DNA from: Hahella sp. CCB-MM4
Lineage (GTDB): Bacteria > Pseudomonadota > Gammaproteobacteria > Pseudomonadales > Oleiphilaceae
Assembly (NCBI RefSeq): GCF_002260525.1
Contig: NZ_MRYI01000014.1
Span: 1-64,000 of the forward strand
Direction: 5' to 3'
DNA length: 64,000 bases
Below the pieces are notes generated by a model. The model searched no databases. It was not told the origin of the DNA and saw only the letters and a list, made by a program, of their open reading frames with translations. The translations under genes were made by a program, and so were the position numbers. Of this stretch, positions 27,557 to 38,552 are shown piece by piece (position 1 is the first letter of the stretch; every line of letters starts with the position of its first letter).

Positions 27557-28636
27557 TCAATCGTGGTTGGAAAGCGATGTGCTTTCGATGTTGTTATGGG
27601 TTGTGGCCGTGTCAGTGATGTCATCGGTTGTCACTGAGCCATAAACTCTGGAGTTTTCCAGCATGCCGGCCAGGGTGGCTGCCAGTCTGGCGGCCAGACG
27701 GGCGGTATGGCCGTCAATATCAAAAGTCGGATTAAATTCGGCGATTTCTGCCAGTAGAACCGGAATCCGGCTTGCTTCAATCTGTTCCAGCAGTGTTTCC
27801 ACCAGCTCGACACTGATACCACGTGGGGCTGGGGCACTGACTCCCGGGGCTACGGCCGCAGGAAAGGCGTCCATATCGATGGTGATATAGAGAGCATCGA
27901 TTTGCTGGAGAAAACCGGCGAGGCGGTCTGCGGCGGATGCAATCTGATGCATCCCGGCTTCGGTATCCGCAATCCAGGTCACCCGCCATTCTTCTGCGCG
28001 GTCAAACAACGTTTGGGTGTTGGAATGGCGGCTAATCCCGACCGCGGCGTAATGAAATTCAAGGCCGTGCTCGGCGCAGTCACGGGCTACTTGAAAAAAT
28101 GGTGTTCCCGAGCTTGCCCCTTCGCTGTCGCTGCGCAAATCGAAGTGAGCATCAAAGTTCAGAATGCCGACTTTGGGCAGAGGGGCTGATGTCCGTTTGC
28201 TTTGTTCCAGCAGAAAAGTGCGTAGACCCTGAAAACTCCCCCAGGCAATGTCATGACCTCCGCCCAGAACCAATGGCGCGCATTTTTGCTGGAGAATATA
28301 AGCCACCTGATCGGCCAATAAAGCTTGGGTGCTCTCCAAAGTAGGCTGTACTTTGACATTACCCGAATCATAGATTTTCCCTGTATGGTGCCAGGGCAGT
28401 TTGGCCAATGCCTGCCGAATTTGATTTGGCCCTTCTGCGGCACCGATTCGGCCCTGATTCGCTGCCACTCCTAGGTCGCAGGGGTAGCCTACAATGGCAA
28501 CCGCAGGTTCGGCATCGGAGGGCATTGCCTGGACCATCTGGTGCCAGCGACGGGCATTTTTGCCGTCGGCAGTATCCACACGACCCTGCCAAAGCTTTTG
28601 GTTGAATCCTTCAGAAGAGGCTGGATTAAAAGTCAT
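27557..28636 (-). CDS. hutG: Formimidoylglutamase
   Basis: ATG at 28636, preceded by AAAGGAG, gives 359 residues, slightly long for an agmatinase/arginase-type HutG. Mn-binding motifs are [18 protein letters not shown] and [22 protein letters not shown]. It hydrolyses N-formimidoyl-glutamate to glutamate and formamide, which defines the four-enzyme hut route without HutF. Its start lies inside the hutI reading frame (11-bp overlap). Confidence 0.93.
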   Translation of the reverse strand: MTFNPASSEGFNQKLWQGRVDTADGKNARRWHQMVQAMPSDAEPAVAIVGYPCDLGVAANQGRIGAAEGPNQIRQALAKLPWHHTGKIYDSGNVKVQPTLESTQALLADQVAYILQQKCAPLVLGGGHDIAWGSFQGLRTFLLEQSKRTSAPLPKVGILNFDAHFDLRSDSEGASSGTPFFQVARDCAEHGLEFHYAAVGISRHSNTQTLFDRAEEWRVTWIADTEAGMHQIASAADRLAGFLQQIDALYITIDMDAFPAAVAPGVSAPAPRGISVELVETLLEQIEASRIPVLLAEIAEFNPTFDIDGHTARLAARLAATLAGMLENSRVYGSVTTDDITDTATTHNNIESTSLSNHD

Positions 28637-29849
28637 TACTGACAACTCCTTTAAAGACCCGCTGATAAACGTCCTGGGTGCCGAACTGATAACTGAGCTG
28701 TGCCGGGTGCTGTAGATCCCAGACAACAAAGTCAGCAACGTACCCTTCCTGCAGTTGTCCCAGCGATGATTGCTCGCCGAGCGCCTTGGCTGCATTTCGG
28801 GTGACACCGGCCAGGTTTTCCTGGGGAGTCAGGCCAAACAGCGTGGAGCCCATATTCATCATCAGGCGAAGAGATGCCAGAGGTGACGAACCGGGATTAA
28901 GGTCACTGGCCAGGGCCATGGGCACCTGATAGCTCCGCAACAGGTCTATCGGGGGAAGTTGGTGTTCACGCAGGAAATAGAAAGCGCCCGGTAACAGAGT
29001 GGCGACGGTTCCGGATTCGGCGATGGAGGCGACACCGACTTCATCCAGATATTCCACATGGTCAACCGAGAGCGCATGGAAGGCCGCGGCCAGTTTTGAA
29101 CCTCCGGAAAGAGTCAGCTGTTCCATGTGTCCTTTCACCGGCAGGTCATACTGAGCGGCTGTCTCAAATACTTTTCGGCACTGCTCTGTGGTGAAGGCAA
29201 TACTTTCACAGAAAACATCGACCGCATCGGCGAGATTTTCTTTGGCTGCGGCAGGAATAGCTTCCCGGCAGACCCAGTCGATGTATTCATCGGACCGGCC
29301 TTTATATTCTTCTGGCAGGGCATGGGCTGCCAGCAAAGTGGTTTTGATTCGTACCGGAAACTTCTCGCCCAGCGCTCGGGCGACTCTGAGCATTTTTAGC
29401 TCGCTTTCCAGATTTAAGCCGTAACCTGATTTGATCTCGACGGTGGTGACCCCCTCAGACATCAGGGCCATCAATCTGTTGGTGGAGTTTTCCATCAGTT
29501 CTTCAAACGACGCCGCACGTGTAGCCCGGACGGTCGAGAGAATTCCGCCTCCTTGCCGGGCAATTTCTGCATAGCTGACGCCGTTTAGACGTTGCTCAAA
29601 TTCTTCCGCCCGGTGTCCTGCGTAGACAAGGTGGGTGTGGCAATCGATCAGTCCGGGAGTAACCAGGCGTCCTTTTACATCAAAGACAGCCCCAGTGGTC
29701 TGCTGAGCTCGCCCTGCTTTCCAGGACGACATGGGAATGATTTGTTGGATATGGCCTTTGGCGACTCCAATGGCATAGCTGCCATGAGCCTCATCATCCA
29801 ATGGATGGGGCTGGCAAGAAGCTACTTTCGCGTTGATCCACCATTGCAT
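28626..29849 (-). CDS. hutI: Imidazolonepropionase
   Basis: 407 residues, full length. Amidohydrolase metal-binding motifs: [22 protein letters not shown], the His in [23 protein letters not shown] and the Asp in [10 protein letters not shown]. It opens imidazolonepropionate to N-formimidoyl-glutamate. First structural gene of hutIGUH, with a HutC operator 33 bp upstream of its ATG. Confidence 0.96.
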   Translation of the reverse strand: MQWWINAKVASCQPHPLDDEAHGSYAIGVAKGHIQQIIPMSSWKAGRAQQTTGAVFDVKGRLVTPGLIDCHTHLVYAGHRAEEFEQRLNGVSYAEIARQGGGILSTVRATRAASFEELMENSTNRLMALMSEGVTTVEIKSGYGLNLESELKMLRVARALGEKFPVRIKTTLLAAHALPEEYKGRSDEYIDWVCREAIPAAAKENLADAVDVFCESIAFTTEQCRKVFETAAQYDLPVKGHMEQLTLSGGSKLAAAFHALSVDHVEYLDEVGVASIAESGTVATLLPGAFYFLREHQLPPIDLLRSYQVPMALASDLNPGSSPLASLRLMMNMGSTLFGLTPQENLAGVTRNAAKALGEQSSLGQLQEGYVADFVVWDLQHPAQLSYQFGTQDVYQRVFKGVVSNDF

Positions 29850-29881
29850 ATTTGTGCCCGCTTTCTATCGTTGTCATTATC

Positions 29882-29897
29882 AAATGTATATACATTT
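29882..29897. promoter_or_regulatory. HutC operator 1
   Basis: AAATGTATATACATTT is a perfect 16-bp palindrome with the core TGTATATACA known for HutC repressors. It lies 33 bp upstream of hutI. Confidence 0.85.
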
Positions 29898-30065
29898 AAA
29901 TTTAAAAAATCACTGCCTGCAACTATTAAGTTGCGTCTACCTCATAGGTCGTGTTTATGGTGATATAGAATAGTGTTAATAAACAGATGTGTAGCGCTAT
30001 TTCTAAGATTGCTGAAAAATATTGCTAGTGAGCGTTGAGATGTCGGGGGTGGGAAGTCTTGCTCT

Positions 30066-30083
30066 AAATGTATATACAAATTT
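30066..30083. promoter_or_regulatory. HutC operator 2
   Basis: AAATGTATATACAAATTT contains the same TGTATATACA core (30069-30078). It lies in the hutC-hutI gap, 187 bp from operator 1. Confidence 0.8.
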
Positions 30084-30146
30084 GAGGGGGAAATCTCGTC
30101 AATGATGGGGGGAAGTCTTGTCAATAGATGCGATGTAGCGCTTTGG

Positions 30147-30854
30147 TCAGCGGAAGTGGCTCTCAGATTGCAGACGGTAGCGGGATCCTGGATAGGTCAG
30201 GTAAGCACTACTGATAAGATGCTGCTGGCTCCAGGTACGTCGATGAACCCGCAGGCATGGATCTTCAGGTTGAATCTCCAGTAGTTCACAGCATAGCTCG
30301 TCAGGCAGGATGGCTTCGATGATATGCTCTGCGTCGGAAGCCGGACTGGTTTGAGTCAGATATTGATTGGGGGTGATCTTCCGGTAGTCCTGGGCCAGGT
30401 ACTCCGGAGCAAACGCGGGGTTTACATAGCGCTCCTCCAGTTGTACCGGAATGCCGTTTTCCAGATGGACAATCCGGCTGTGGAAGATGTCTGAACCGGT
30501 ACGAATGCCCAGCTGGGTGGCGACTTGGGAAGAGGCTTTGATCTGTTCCAGCTTAACAATACGGTTGCTGTATTGATGGCCACGTTCCGCAATTTCTTCA
30601 GCGATATTGCGTATGTCGGCAAAGGAGGAAACCGGTTTTGATTCGCAGACAAAGGTACCCTGGCCTTGATAGCGTACCAGATGGCCGTCATTGACCAGAT
30701 CTCGAATGGCTTTGTGGACGGTCATGCGGCTGACATTGAATTGCTGGGCCAGCTGCATTTCAGTGGGAATGCGGCTGCCTACCGGGTAGCGCTGATTTTC
30801 AATTCCGCTGAGGAGAAAGTCTTTAACCTGTTGAAATCTTGGTTTGCCGGACAC
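30147..30854 (-). CDS. hutC: HutC-type GntR-family histidine utilisation repressor
   Basis: 235 residues: an N-terminal GntR winged helix (RIPTEMQLAQQFNVSRMTVHKAIRDLVNDGHLVRYQGQGTFV) and a C-terminal UTRA ligand domain. The start is GTG at 30854. The known family member binds urocanate, which releases it from TGTATATACA-type operators. Such operators lie immediately downstream of this gene, before hutI. Confidence 0.93.
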   Translation of the reverse strand: MSGKPRFQQVKDFLLSGIENQRYPVGSRIPTEMQLAQQFNVSRMTVHKAIRDLVNDGHLVRYQGQGTFVCESKPVSSFADIRNIAEEIAERGHQYSNRIVKLEQIKASSQVATQLGIRTGSDIFHSRIVHLENGIPVQLEERYVNPAFAPEYLAQDYRKITPNQYLTQTSPASDAEHIIEAILPDELCCELLEIQPEDPCLRVHRRTWSQQHLISSAYLTYPGSRYRLQSESHFR

Positions 30855-30969
30855 TGACGAGTTGCCTTCTATTATTGGTTAGATGATCAATGGATTAGGT
30901 GGACGACCAATGGGTTAATTGGAAACCAAGCGACCATCAATAAAAAAATCTGGGATGTATTGTGTCAGT

Positions 30970-32142
30970 TCAGTTCTCTGCTGTCAGGTCCGGCCGGAAG
31001 AAGTTCTCAATCTGGCGGGCATGGGATTGGGCATCCATGTAACCCAACTTGATCAAATCCCGCATAAAACCTCCTTCAAACAGGAGGTAGCTTGCCAGGC
31101 TGGCCCCGCCTTCCGGACTATCGTTATTCTGTCCGACAAACTTGCGCACGGTCGCAGGAAGTTCTTGGATATGAGCTGCTGCCAGTTCATCTATGGGTTG
31201 ACTGGGGGAAATATTGAGGATCTCCAGCGGGCGCAGATCGATGCCGAATTTTTCCAGATTAGCAGGTGGGATAGCCTTGATGAGTTGATTGATCAGTAAT
31301 GCCTTATCAACATCATTCTCTATGACATCGATAAAGGCGCCGTTCAGCATATGTTCCATGATGTAGGCCAGGGGAGGGAATTTTTCATGTTTCTTCCGGA
31401 CCGGAGCCATGACCCGGTTGGCGCTGACACCTATCAGAAGTATACGATCGCTGCCCAGATGTACCGCAGGGCTCAACGGTGCCATGTTGCGTACTACGCC
31501 GTCGCCGAAGTATTCCCGATTGATTTTGACCGGTGGGAAAATGGTGGGTATCGCGGAAGAAGCCATCAAATGCTCTATTGTCATCATGGTTTTGACGCCC
31601 ACCCGCTGCCCCAGGTGCCAGCCGCTGATATGGTCTTTACCCTGGAAAAAGCTGATGCTTTGGCCGCTTCGGTAGCCGCAGGCCGTAATGCAGACGGCGT
31701 CAACACCGCGTTCACGAATATTGTCAGACAGTTGATTGAAGTTGATATGGCTTGTGAGAAACTCCCGCAAAGGGCTGTTGTCCAGCATTGAAGCAGGCAT
31801 TTCGCGCTCTTCTCCGCCCAGTGCTGCCTTAATAAAGTACCCCATGCGCCGGGTCATGCCCCAGAAGTCTGAGCGGTAAACCTTATCGGTTTTCAGTTCG
31901 CTCCAGAGTTCTTCCAGGTGTTCAACACTGTGGCGAAAAATATCCCCGGTCGCGGCGAGGCCGATCGCATTGATTGCGCCGGCGGATGTTCCGCAAATGA
32001 TGGGGAAGGGAAAGTGCAGGTCCGGCAACTGGTCTGATATGGCTTTCAGGACGCCTACCTGATAAGCCGCCCGAGCACCTCCCCCCGTGAGTACCAGTGC
32101 CGCTTTGGATGGGTGGGAAGAATGTTTGTCAGATGTTGCCAC
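30970..32142 (-). CDS. Patatin-like phospholipase
   Basis: GTG at 32142 has GGAGG 5 bp upstream and is preferred over TTG at 32175. About 390 residues. Catalytic features of the patatin family: the oxyanion loop LTGGGARAAYQ, nucleophile elbow CGTSAG and the D-G motif FGDGVVRNMAPLSPAVHLG. No signal peptide, so it is probably a cytoplasmic or membrane-associated acyl hydrolase. The C-terminal region (from about residue 250) has AHIQELPATVRKFVGQ and RDLIKLGYMDAQSH, as in the YchK/RssA-like group. Confidence 0.87.
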   Translation of the reverse strand: MATSDKHSSHPSKAALVLTGGGARAAYQVGVLKAISDQLPDLHFPFPIICGTSAGAINAIGLAATGDIFRHSVEHLEELWSELKTDKVYRSDFWGMTRRMGYFIKAALGGEEREMPASMLDNSPLREFLTSHINFNQLSDNIRERGVDAVCITACGYRSGQSISFFQGKDHISGWHLGQRVGVKTMMTIEHLMASSAIPTIFPPVKINREYFGDGVVRNMAPLSPAVHLGSDRILLIGVSANRVMAPVRKKHEKFPPLAYIMEHMLNGAFIDVIENDVDKALLINQLIKAIPPANLEKFGIDLRPLEILNISPSQPIDELAAAHIQELPATVRKFVGQNNDSPEGGASLASYLLFEGGFMRDLIKLGYMDAQSHARQIENFFRPDLTAEN

Positions 32143-32472
32143 GGAACCTCCAGGTATGCCCTTGGGAACTCTCAATGAATGTTTTTAATTAGTGCTCGCA
32201 AATATTGAGAGTGAATTGTTTTCTTGATTATGAAAGGCGAACAAAACTTATCGATACCGGATTTTGCCATAGGCGTATTTAATCAGTTTAGCCCGACTTT
32301 ATGGGGAGGGTGTAATCGGGTTAAATCCTCGTCATTGTTACAAGGTTGCTGTACTGGGCACCTGAGCATGAGTATCATGTGTTCCTTTTGGGAATTTGCA
32401 GGGTCCAAAGACCTCTACGGCAAGAGGCACACCCTTCTCTTGGTTATGAACCGCATCGTTATCTGGGGCTGA
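32143..32472. other. Divergent intergenic region between the phospholipase and lptD
   Basis: About 330 bp. It must carry promoters for both genes. I do not see a clear sigmaE promoter for lptD, and no RNA gene or repeat. Confidence 0.4.
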
Positions 32473-34911
32473 ATGATAGAACACAAGCTGAACCGGGCAG
32501 TTTGGTTGATACGACAGAAAAACAGGGCAACTTATGAGGCTGATAATTTCCGGCGTCTGCTGATGGCCTGTGCTGGCGCTTGTCTGCTGCCTGCCGCTGT
32601 TGCGGGGGCGGAAGAGCTGACTGCCGCTTCGCAGGACTGGGTGGCCCGGGATCAACTGACGGAATCGCAGTTGACTGATTTAGAGCCATACTGCCACGGA
32701 ACCTATGTGGAACCTGAGTACGGTTTCTCCGATTACCGTGTGGAAGAGAATTCTACTCTGCTCAAAGCAATGGCTGATCGGGTGACGGCAGACCCTGAAA
32801 GCAATATTGAACTTTGGGGGAATGTGGAACTACAGCAGGGAACCTGGTGGTTGCGGGCTGACAAAGCCACGTTGGACCGGCGTTCCAATGTGGCTAATAT
32901 TGACGGCCATATCACCGGCCGCTCCTCTGGACTGGCCATGCACGGCAGCGCTGCAAGCTATGATCTGAACTCTGCGGACTTCACCCTCGAAGATTCTTCC
33001 TATCTATTGTATGACCGGCATGCCAGAGGCGAGGCAGATTCTCTGTCCAGTATCGGCACACAAAAGGTCATCATCCAATACGGCAGTTTCACAACCTGCT
33101 CCCCAGATAGTCGCGCCTGGTCCCTGGTGGCAAGCGAAATTGTGTTGGATCGAGATAAAGGCGAAGGCAATGCCAAGCATATGCGGCTGGAAGTGTTGGA
33201 TGTGCCGGTACTTTACTTCCCTTATCTGGCATTTCCCATTGATGATCGCCGCCGGAGCGGCTTTCTGTTTCCCACGATTGGGACCTCGAATACCGGAAGA
33301 GGGCTCAGTTTCGGGGTTCCCTATTATTTCAACCTGGCGCCAGACTTCGATGCGACCTACTCGCCCAGGTATATCCATGGGCGCGGGCTGTTAAATGAAG
33401 TGGAAGGCCGTTGGCTGACTGAAAACAGTTATTCCGAGCTCAGGCTGGGATACCTCCATCATGACAGCGAGTTCCTGAAAGAGTTTCCCGATGAGAACAA
33501 TGGGAACCGTTGGGCCTTGGACTTCCAAAACAGTTACCGAATCGCGGAAGGCTGGCGTTCCAGCATTGATTACAACGCCGTCGGTGACAATGAATACCTC
33601 AATGACCTTAACCGTACTCTGGAGATCGAGGAAACCTCCCATATCAAACGATTGTGGGACGTCAACTATGGAGGGGAAACGCTAACCTTCCGCAGCCGGG
33701 TCTCCGGGTACCAGACCATTGATGATGGTGTCGCTGAAAGTGACTACCCCTATTACCAACTGCCTCAACTGACGCTTGATTGGAATGACAGCAGCGAATG
33801 GTTCAACTACGGGGTAAATTCCGAATATACCTATTTCTGGCGAGAGAATGAAAACCTCTCCGGTCTGAAACGAACCAATGGCAGCCGCTGGCGTACCCAG
33901 CCTGATCTGGAGCTTGACCTTAGTCCTGTATGGGGATATTTCAAGCCCGGTATTCGGTTGGATCATACGGACTATCTGTTGGAGGATGAGCCAGAGGGTA
34001 ACGACAGTCATGTTGGTCGGACCGTACCTTTTTACCGGGTAGATAGCGGATTATATTTTGACCGACATGCAGAGATGTTTGGGCATGATTACAACCAGAC
34101 TCTTGAGCCCCGTCTGTTCTACGTTTATTCGGACTATACCGAGCAAAGTGATATCCCGGACTTTGATAGTTCGGTGCCGACTTTCAGTTATTCCCGTTTG
34201 TTCCAGGAAGACCGCTTTGTCGGTGGCGACCGGGTTGGAGACAACAATCGTTTGAGTGCGGGCATCACAACCCGCTTCAATGATATGGAAACCGGGGTCG
34301 AAGTGTTTCGGGCGAGTCTTGGGCAGATCTTTTACTACGGAAAAGGTGATGTTGATCTGAGCGGAAGTGGAGAGGTGAACGAGAGTGAATCCTCCTATGC
34401 CGGAGAAATGCTGTGGCGTCCGAATCAGAATATGGATATCAAGGTGAGCGGATTGTGGGATCCACAAGAATCCAAAACCGAGAAAGGAACTTCCACGCTG
34501 TCCTTTCATGATCCGGAATATCGAAAACTGCTGAATTTGAGTCATCGTTATTCGGTGACGGATTCTGATCCGGATGATCATATCGAGCAGACTGATGTGT
34601 CGACTCTGTTCCCGGTTTCTGACTCTGTCAGTTTGCTGGGCCGCTGGCTGTTTGACCTGCGCAGGCATCGTACCATTGGTACCCTGGCAGGTGTAGAATA
34701 CAGCGACTGTTGTTGGCGTATGCAGCTGGTGGCACGCAGCTTCCTGGAAGATGAAGATAATAATGAGAGCCGGCTGGATCACGGCATTTTTCTGCGTTTT
34801 CAGCTTCGTGGGCTGGGAGGGCTGGGAACCGGCGACGAATCGGCTCTGTCCTCTGGTTTGAAAAACTACAGCGCTCGTGAATCCTACCGGGACGAGCGTT
34901 ATCAATGGTAA
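32473..34911 (+). CDS. lptD: LptD, outer-membrane LPS assembly protein
   Basis: 812 residues: signal-type N-terminus (MACAGACLLPAAVAG), a LptA-like domain, and a C-terminal 26-strand barrel. The disulfide Cys set is present: Cys74 (YCHGTYVEP), FTTCSPDSRAW, and the CC pair in SDCCWRMQ. Conserved LYFPYLAFPIDDRRRSGFLFP is clear. With LptE it inserts LPS in the outer leaflet. First gene of the classic lptD-surA-pdxA-rsmA-apaGH block. Confidence 0.96.
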   Translation: MIEHKLNRAVWLIRQKNRATYEADNFRRLLMACAGACLLPAAVAGAEELTAASQDWVARDQLTESQLTDLEPYCHGTYVEPEYGFSDYRVEENSTLLKAMADRVTADPESNIELWGNVELQQGTWWLRADKATLDRRSNVANIDGHITGRSSGLAMHGSAASYDLNSADFTLEDSSYLLYDRHARGEADSLSSIGTQKVIIQYGSFTTCSPDSRAWSLVASEIVLDRDKGEGNAKHMRLEVLDVPVLYFPYLAFPIDDRRRSGFLFPTIGTSNTGRGLSFGVPYYFNLAPDFDATYSPRYIHGRGLLNEVEGRWLTENSYSELRLGYLHHDSEFLKEFPDENNGNRWALDFQNSYRIAEGWRSSIDYNAVGDNEYLNDLNRTLEIEETSHIKRLWDVNYGGETLTFRSRVSGYQTIDDGVAESDYPYYQLPQLTLDWNDSSEWFNYGVNSEYTYFWRENENLSGLKRTNGSRWRTQPDLELDLSPVWGYFKPGIRLDHTDYLLEDEPEGNDSHVGRTVPFYRVDSGLYFDRHAEMFGHDYNQTLEPRLFYVYSDYTEQSDIPDFDSSVPTFSYSRLFQEDRFVGGDRVGDNNRLSAGITTRFNDMETGVEVFRASLGQIFYYGKGDVDLSGSGEVNESESSYAGEMLWRPNQNMDIKVSGLWDPQESKTEKGTSTLSFHDPEYRKLLNLSHRYSVTDSDPDDHIEQTDVSTLFPVSDSVSLLGRWLFDLRRHRTIGTLAGVEYSDCCWRMQLVARSFLEDEDNNESRLDHGIFLRFQLRGLGGLGTGDESALSSGLKNYSARESYRDERYQW

Positions 34912-34947
34912 GTAAGACCTTACTTAAGTGCATGTTGAAGCATTCCA

Positions 34948-36240
34948 ATGAATAAAAGCCTGTTGATTATGTTGAAGAAGTATTGTTTTCCTGCGTTGCT
35001 GGTTGTCCTGATGGGACTGTTTAGCGGGCAATTGATGGCGGAAGTCAAACCGCTGGATCGGGTCATCGCCATCGTGGATGACGGTGTTGTGCTGCAGTCG
35101 GAATTGGACGAAAGGGTCGCTATGTTCAAGCAGAGGTTCCTGGCGAAGGGAACTCCGTTACCCGCTGAAGAGGTTATGCGTGAGCGACTGCTGGATCAGT
35201 TGGTGTTGGAACAGATCCAGTTGCAGATGGCTGATCGTCTAGGGGTCAGGATCAGCGACTCTCAATTGAACCAGACGATGGAAAGTATTGCGCAACAAAA
35301 CGGATTGAGCCTGGACGCATTTCAGCAGCAATTGGCCAAAGACGGTGTGACTTACCAGGGCGCTCGAGCACAGATTAAAAGGGAAATGTTGATAAGCCGG
35401 GTGCAGCAGAGAAGGGTTAATCCACGGGTCCGTATCACTGAAAAGGAAGTGGAAGACTTCCTGAAATCAGCGGCAGGAAAAGCCAATAGTCAGGAAGAGT
35501 ACCGGATCGCTCATATACTATTGAGCAATGATAGTGGTCGTGACAATCTGGCTTTGGCCCAGGAGATTATTGATAAGTTGAAGGCCGGTGGTTCCTTTGC
35601 TGAACTGGCTGCGACTTATTCTTCTTCGTCCACTGCGCTTGATGGCGGTGATCTTGGCTGGCGTAAGCGTGATGAGCTGCCGACATTATTTACTGAAGTG
35701 GTTCCCAAGCTGCAACCTGGAGAGGTTTCGCCGCCGATTGAAACCAGTGGCGGCGTTCACCTGGTCAAACTGACTGACAAACGTGGCGGTACCAGTAAGC
35801 TGGTAACCCAGGCCAAAGTCCGGCATATCCTGATTATGCCAAACGAGGTGCGAGACGATCAGGCGGCCAAGGCAACCATAGACGAACTCTATAAGAGGGT
35901 GCTTGCCGGTGAAGACTTTGCTGAAATGGCCAAGGAGAATTCTGATGATGCGGTCAGTGCCAGTGCGGGTGGTTCATTGGATTGGGTCAGCCCTGGTGAA
36001 ATGGTGCCGGAGTTTGAACAGATGGTAGATCAGACAGCAATTGGCCAGATCAGTAAGCCTTTCCGTTCGCCCTACGGGTGGCATATTCTTCAGGTCGAGG
36101 AACGACGCACAGCGGACATTGGCGATCAGCTGCAGGCCAACCAGGCCAGGCAAGCGTTGCATCGCCGTCGTTATGAGGAGGAGCTGCAGAACTGGCTGGG
36201 TGAAATCCGTGACGAAGCATTCGTCGAGTTGAAAATATAG
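34948..36240 (+). CDS. surA: SurA, periplasmic peptidyl-prolyl isomerase and OMP chaperone
   Basis: 430 residues. Signal peptide, N-terminal chaperone domain (LDRVIAIVDDGVVLQSELDERV, the SurA opening), and two parvulin domains (YRIAHILLS and VRHILIMP). It folds outer-membrane proteins including LptD, the product of the gene 36 bp upstream. Confidence 0.96.
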   Translation: MNKSLLIMLKKYCFPALLVVLMGLFSGQLMAEVKPLDRVIAIVDDGVVLQSELDERVAMFKQRFLAKGTPLPAEEVMRERLLDQLVLEQIQLQMADRLGVRISDSQLNQTMESIAQQNGLSLDAFQQQLAKDGVTYQGARAQIKREMLISRVQQRRVNPRVRITEKEVEDFLKSAAGKANSQEEYRIAHILLSNDSGRDNLALAQEIIDKLKAGGSFAELAATYSSSSTALDGGDLGWRKRDELPTLFTEVVPKLQPGEVSPPIETSGGVHLVKLTDKRGGTSKLVTQAKVRHILIMPNEVRDDQAAKATIDELYKRVLAGEDFAEMAKENSDDAVSASAGGSLDWVSPGEMVPEFEQMVDQTAIGQISKPFRSPYGWHILQVEERRTADIGDQLQANQARQALHRRRYEEELQNWLGEIRDEAFVELKI

Positions 36241-36289
36241 GCCCCAGTAGTTCTTGATAACGAGCAGTTCCAAATAACAAAGGTTTTTT

Positions 36290-37306
36290 ATGATCATTGC
36301 GATCACGCCGGGAGAGCCGGCAGGCATTGGGCCGGACATTTGTATCCAATTATTGCAACAAAGCTGGCCTGTGCGGTTGGTGTTGGTATGTGATCCCGAG
36401 ATGTTGCGGGAGAGAGCCAGAATGTTGGATCTGCCGCTGGAAATTGAGCTTTATGATGCCCAGGCATTTGCGGCTACGCGTCATGAAAGCATCAGTTCCC
36501 GTTCCGGTGTTGCCACGGTATTGCCTATTGTATGTGAGGAAAATCCGGTGGCGGGAGTTCTGACGCCGGCTAATGCCCAGTATGTTCTTGATACCCTGAG
36601 GAGGAGTATCACCGGCTGTCTCAGTCGGGAGTTTGATGCTCTGGTCACGGCACCTGTTCATAAAGGCGTGATTAATGAAGCGGGTATCGCATTTACCGGA
36701 CACACCGAGTTTCTGCAACAGCTCACCCGGGTACCCAGGGTTGTCATGATGCTGGCATCGGACGTTATGCGAGTGGCGTTGGCCACGACACATGTGCCTT
36801 TATCCCGAGTTTCAGGGCTTATTTCCGATGAGCGACTGGAGCAGGTGCTGACTATTCTGGATCATGACCTGCAGACCAAATTTGGAATTCCGCAGCCCCG
36901 CATACTGGTTGCGGGCCTAAACCCGCATGCCGGAGAAAGTGGGCATATGGGGCGTGAGGAGATCGATATTATCGAGCCCTGTCTCAATCGCCTGCGTGGT
37001 AAAGGTATGAACCTGATTGGGCCGCTGCCCGCGGACACGCTGTTTACACCGAAATATTTGAATCGGGCTGATGCTGTTCTTGCCATGTATCATGATCAGG
37101 GACTGCCTGTTTTGAAATATCAGGGCTTCGGAAAAGCCGCCAATATTACCTTAGGACTGCCCATGATCCGGACTTCTGTTGATCACGGTACAGCGCTGGA
37201 TTTGGCCGGTACCGGCCAGGCAGATGTCGGCAGTCTGAAAACCGCCTTGCAATGTGCTATCGATATGGTGGCCAGCCAGGCGAGTCAATCGCCATCCATG
37301 GAGTAA
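36290..37306 (+). CDS. pdxA: 4-hydroxythreonine-4-phosphate dehydrogenase
   Basis: 338 residues. Opens with [17 protein letters not shown]; metal and substrate motifs [25 protein letters not shown] and [20 protein letters not shown]-dependent step of pyridoxal phosphate synthesis. It is 4 bp from rsmA. Confidence 0.96.
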   Translation: MIIAITPGEPAGIGPDICIQLLQQSWPVRLVLVCDPEMLRERARMLDLPLEIELYDAQAFAATRHESISSRSGVATVLPIVCEENPVAGVLTPANAQYVLDTLRRSITGCLSREFDALVTAPVHKGVINEAGIAFTGHTEFLQQLTRVPRVVMMLASDVMRVALATTHVPLSRVSGLISDERLEQVLTILDHDLQTKFGIPQPRILVAGLNPHAGESGHMGREEIDIIEPCLNRLRGKGMNLIGPLPADTLFTPKYLNRADAVLAMYHDQGLPVLKYQGFGKAANITLGLPMIRTSVDHGTALDLAGTGQADVGSLKTALQCAIDMVASQASQSPSME

Positions 37307-37310
37307 TCGG

Positions 37311-38144
37311 ATGTCCAAAAACTCTTCCCGAGGTTCGCGTAAGCCGGTAGGGCATCAGGCCCGAAAACGCTTTGGTCAGAACTTCCTGCATGACATGACG
37401 GTGATTGACCGCATCGTGCGTTCCATTAATCCCCGAGTTGAAGAGCAATTGGTGGAAATCGGTCCGGGACTGGGAGCGATGACGGAGCCACTGCTGGATT
37501 CCGGCGTACCCTTTACCGCGATAGAACTGGATCGGGATCTGGTGCCTGTATTGCGGACCAAGTTTTTTAACTATCCCAATTTCAATATTATTGAAGCGGA
37601 TGCATTGAAGTTTGATTTCCGGACTTTGATCAAGGAGGGGCATCCGTTTCGTCTGGTAGGGAATCTTCCCTACAATATTTCCACGCCCCTGATCTTTCAT
37701 TTGTTGGAAATAGGACCGTCTGTGACCGACATGCACTTTATGCTGCAGAAGGAAGTGGTGGATCGTCTGGCTGCCAAACCTGGAGATGGTCAGTACGGCC
37801 GATTAAGTGTCATGGCGCAGTATTATTGTCGCGTGGAATCGATTTTTAATGTGGGGCCGGGTGCCTTTAATCCCCCTCCAAAAGTCTGGTCGGCTATCGT
37901 GAGGCTGGAGCCGCACCAGGAAAAGCCGTTTCCATGTAGAGACGAGAAGTTGCTGTCACGTGTAGTCAGGCAGGCATTTGCCATGCGCCGTAAGACACTA
38001 AGAAACTGCCTGAAAAAGGAGATTAGTGCAGAAGCGCTGGAATTGCTGGGAATAGACCCACAAGCCCGTCCAGAAACTCTTGGTGTGGCTGATTTTGTCA
38101 AAATTGCCGACTATATTCTGGAACATCCATTGACTGAAGACTGA
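37311..38144 (+). CDS. rsmA: 16S rRNA dimethyladenosine transferase
   Basis: ATG at 37311 gives 277 residues. RKRFGQNFLHD, LVEIGPGLGAMTEPLL, NLPYNIS and FNPPPKVWSAIVRL are the KsgA signatures. It dimethylates A1518 and A1519 of 16S rRNA. Confidence 0.97.
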   Translation: MSKNSSRGSRKPVGHQARKRFGQNFLHDMTVIDRIVRSINPRVEEQLVEIGPGLGAMTEPLLDSGVPFTAIELDRDLVPVLRTKFFNYPNFNIIEADALKFDFRTLIKEGHPFRLVGNLPYNISTPLIFHLLEIGPSVTDMHFMLQKEVVDRLAAKPGDGQYGRLSVMAQYYCRVESIFNVGPGAFNPPPKVWSAIVRLEPHQEKPFPCRDEKLLSRVVRQAFAMRRKTLRNCLKKEISAEALELLGIDPQARPETLGVADFVKIADYILEHPLTED

Positions 38145-38153
38145 CTGGGAGCC

Positions 38154-38540
38154 ATGAGCGAAGAATCCCCCACTTACGACATCAAGGTGCAAGTGCGCAC
38201 CCAATATATTCCTTCGCAATCTGATCCTGAAAACGATCATTATGTGTTTGCATACCATATCACCATCATTAACCGGGGAGTGAAAGCCGCTCAGCTATTG
38301 AGTCGGCGTTGGTTAATCACGGATAGTGATCACCGCCAACAGGAAGTGACTGGTGACGGTGTGGTGGGGCAGCAGCCTGTGATTGCGCCTGGAAAGTCCT
38401 ATGAATACAGCAGCGGTTGTGTGCTGGAAACGGAAGTCGGTACCATGGAGGGCCATTACATTATGAAGGCGGAAGACGGTCATGAATTCATCGCGCCCAT
38501 TCCCCGCTTTGTACTCTCTACACCGCGTACACTCCACTGA
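38154..38540 (+). CDS. apaG: ApaG protein
   Basis: 128 residues, full-length ApaG (DUF525) fold: QYIPSQSDPENDHYVFAYHITIIN, QLLSRRWLITDSDH, GVVGQQPVIAPGKSYEYSSGC, GTMEGHY. A small fibronectin-type protein of uncertain role, usually next to apaH. 9 bp after rsmA. Confidence 0.96.
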   Translation: MSEESPTYDIKVQVRTQYIPSQSDPENDHYVFAYHITIINRGVKAAQLLSRRWLITDSDHRQQEVTGDGVVGQQPVIAPGKSYEYSSGCVLETEVGTMEGHYIMKAEDGHEFIAPIPRFVLSTPRTLH

Positions 38541-38552
38541 CCTGGAAGCCAC

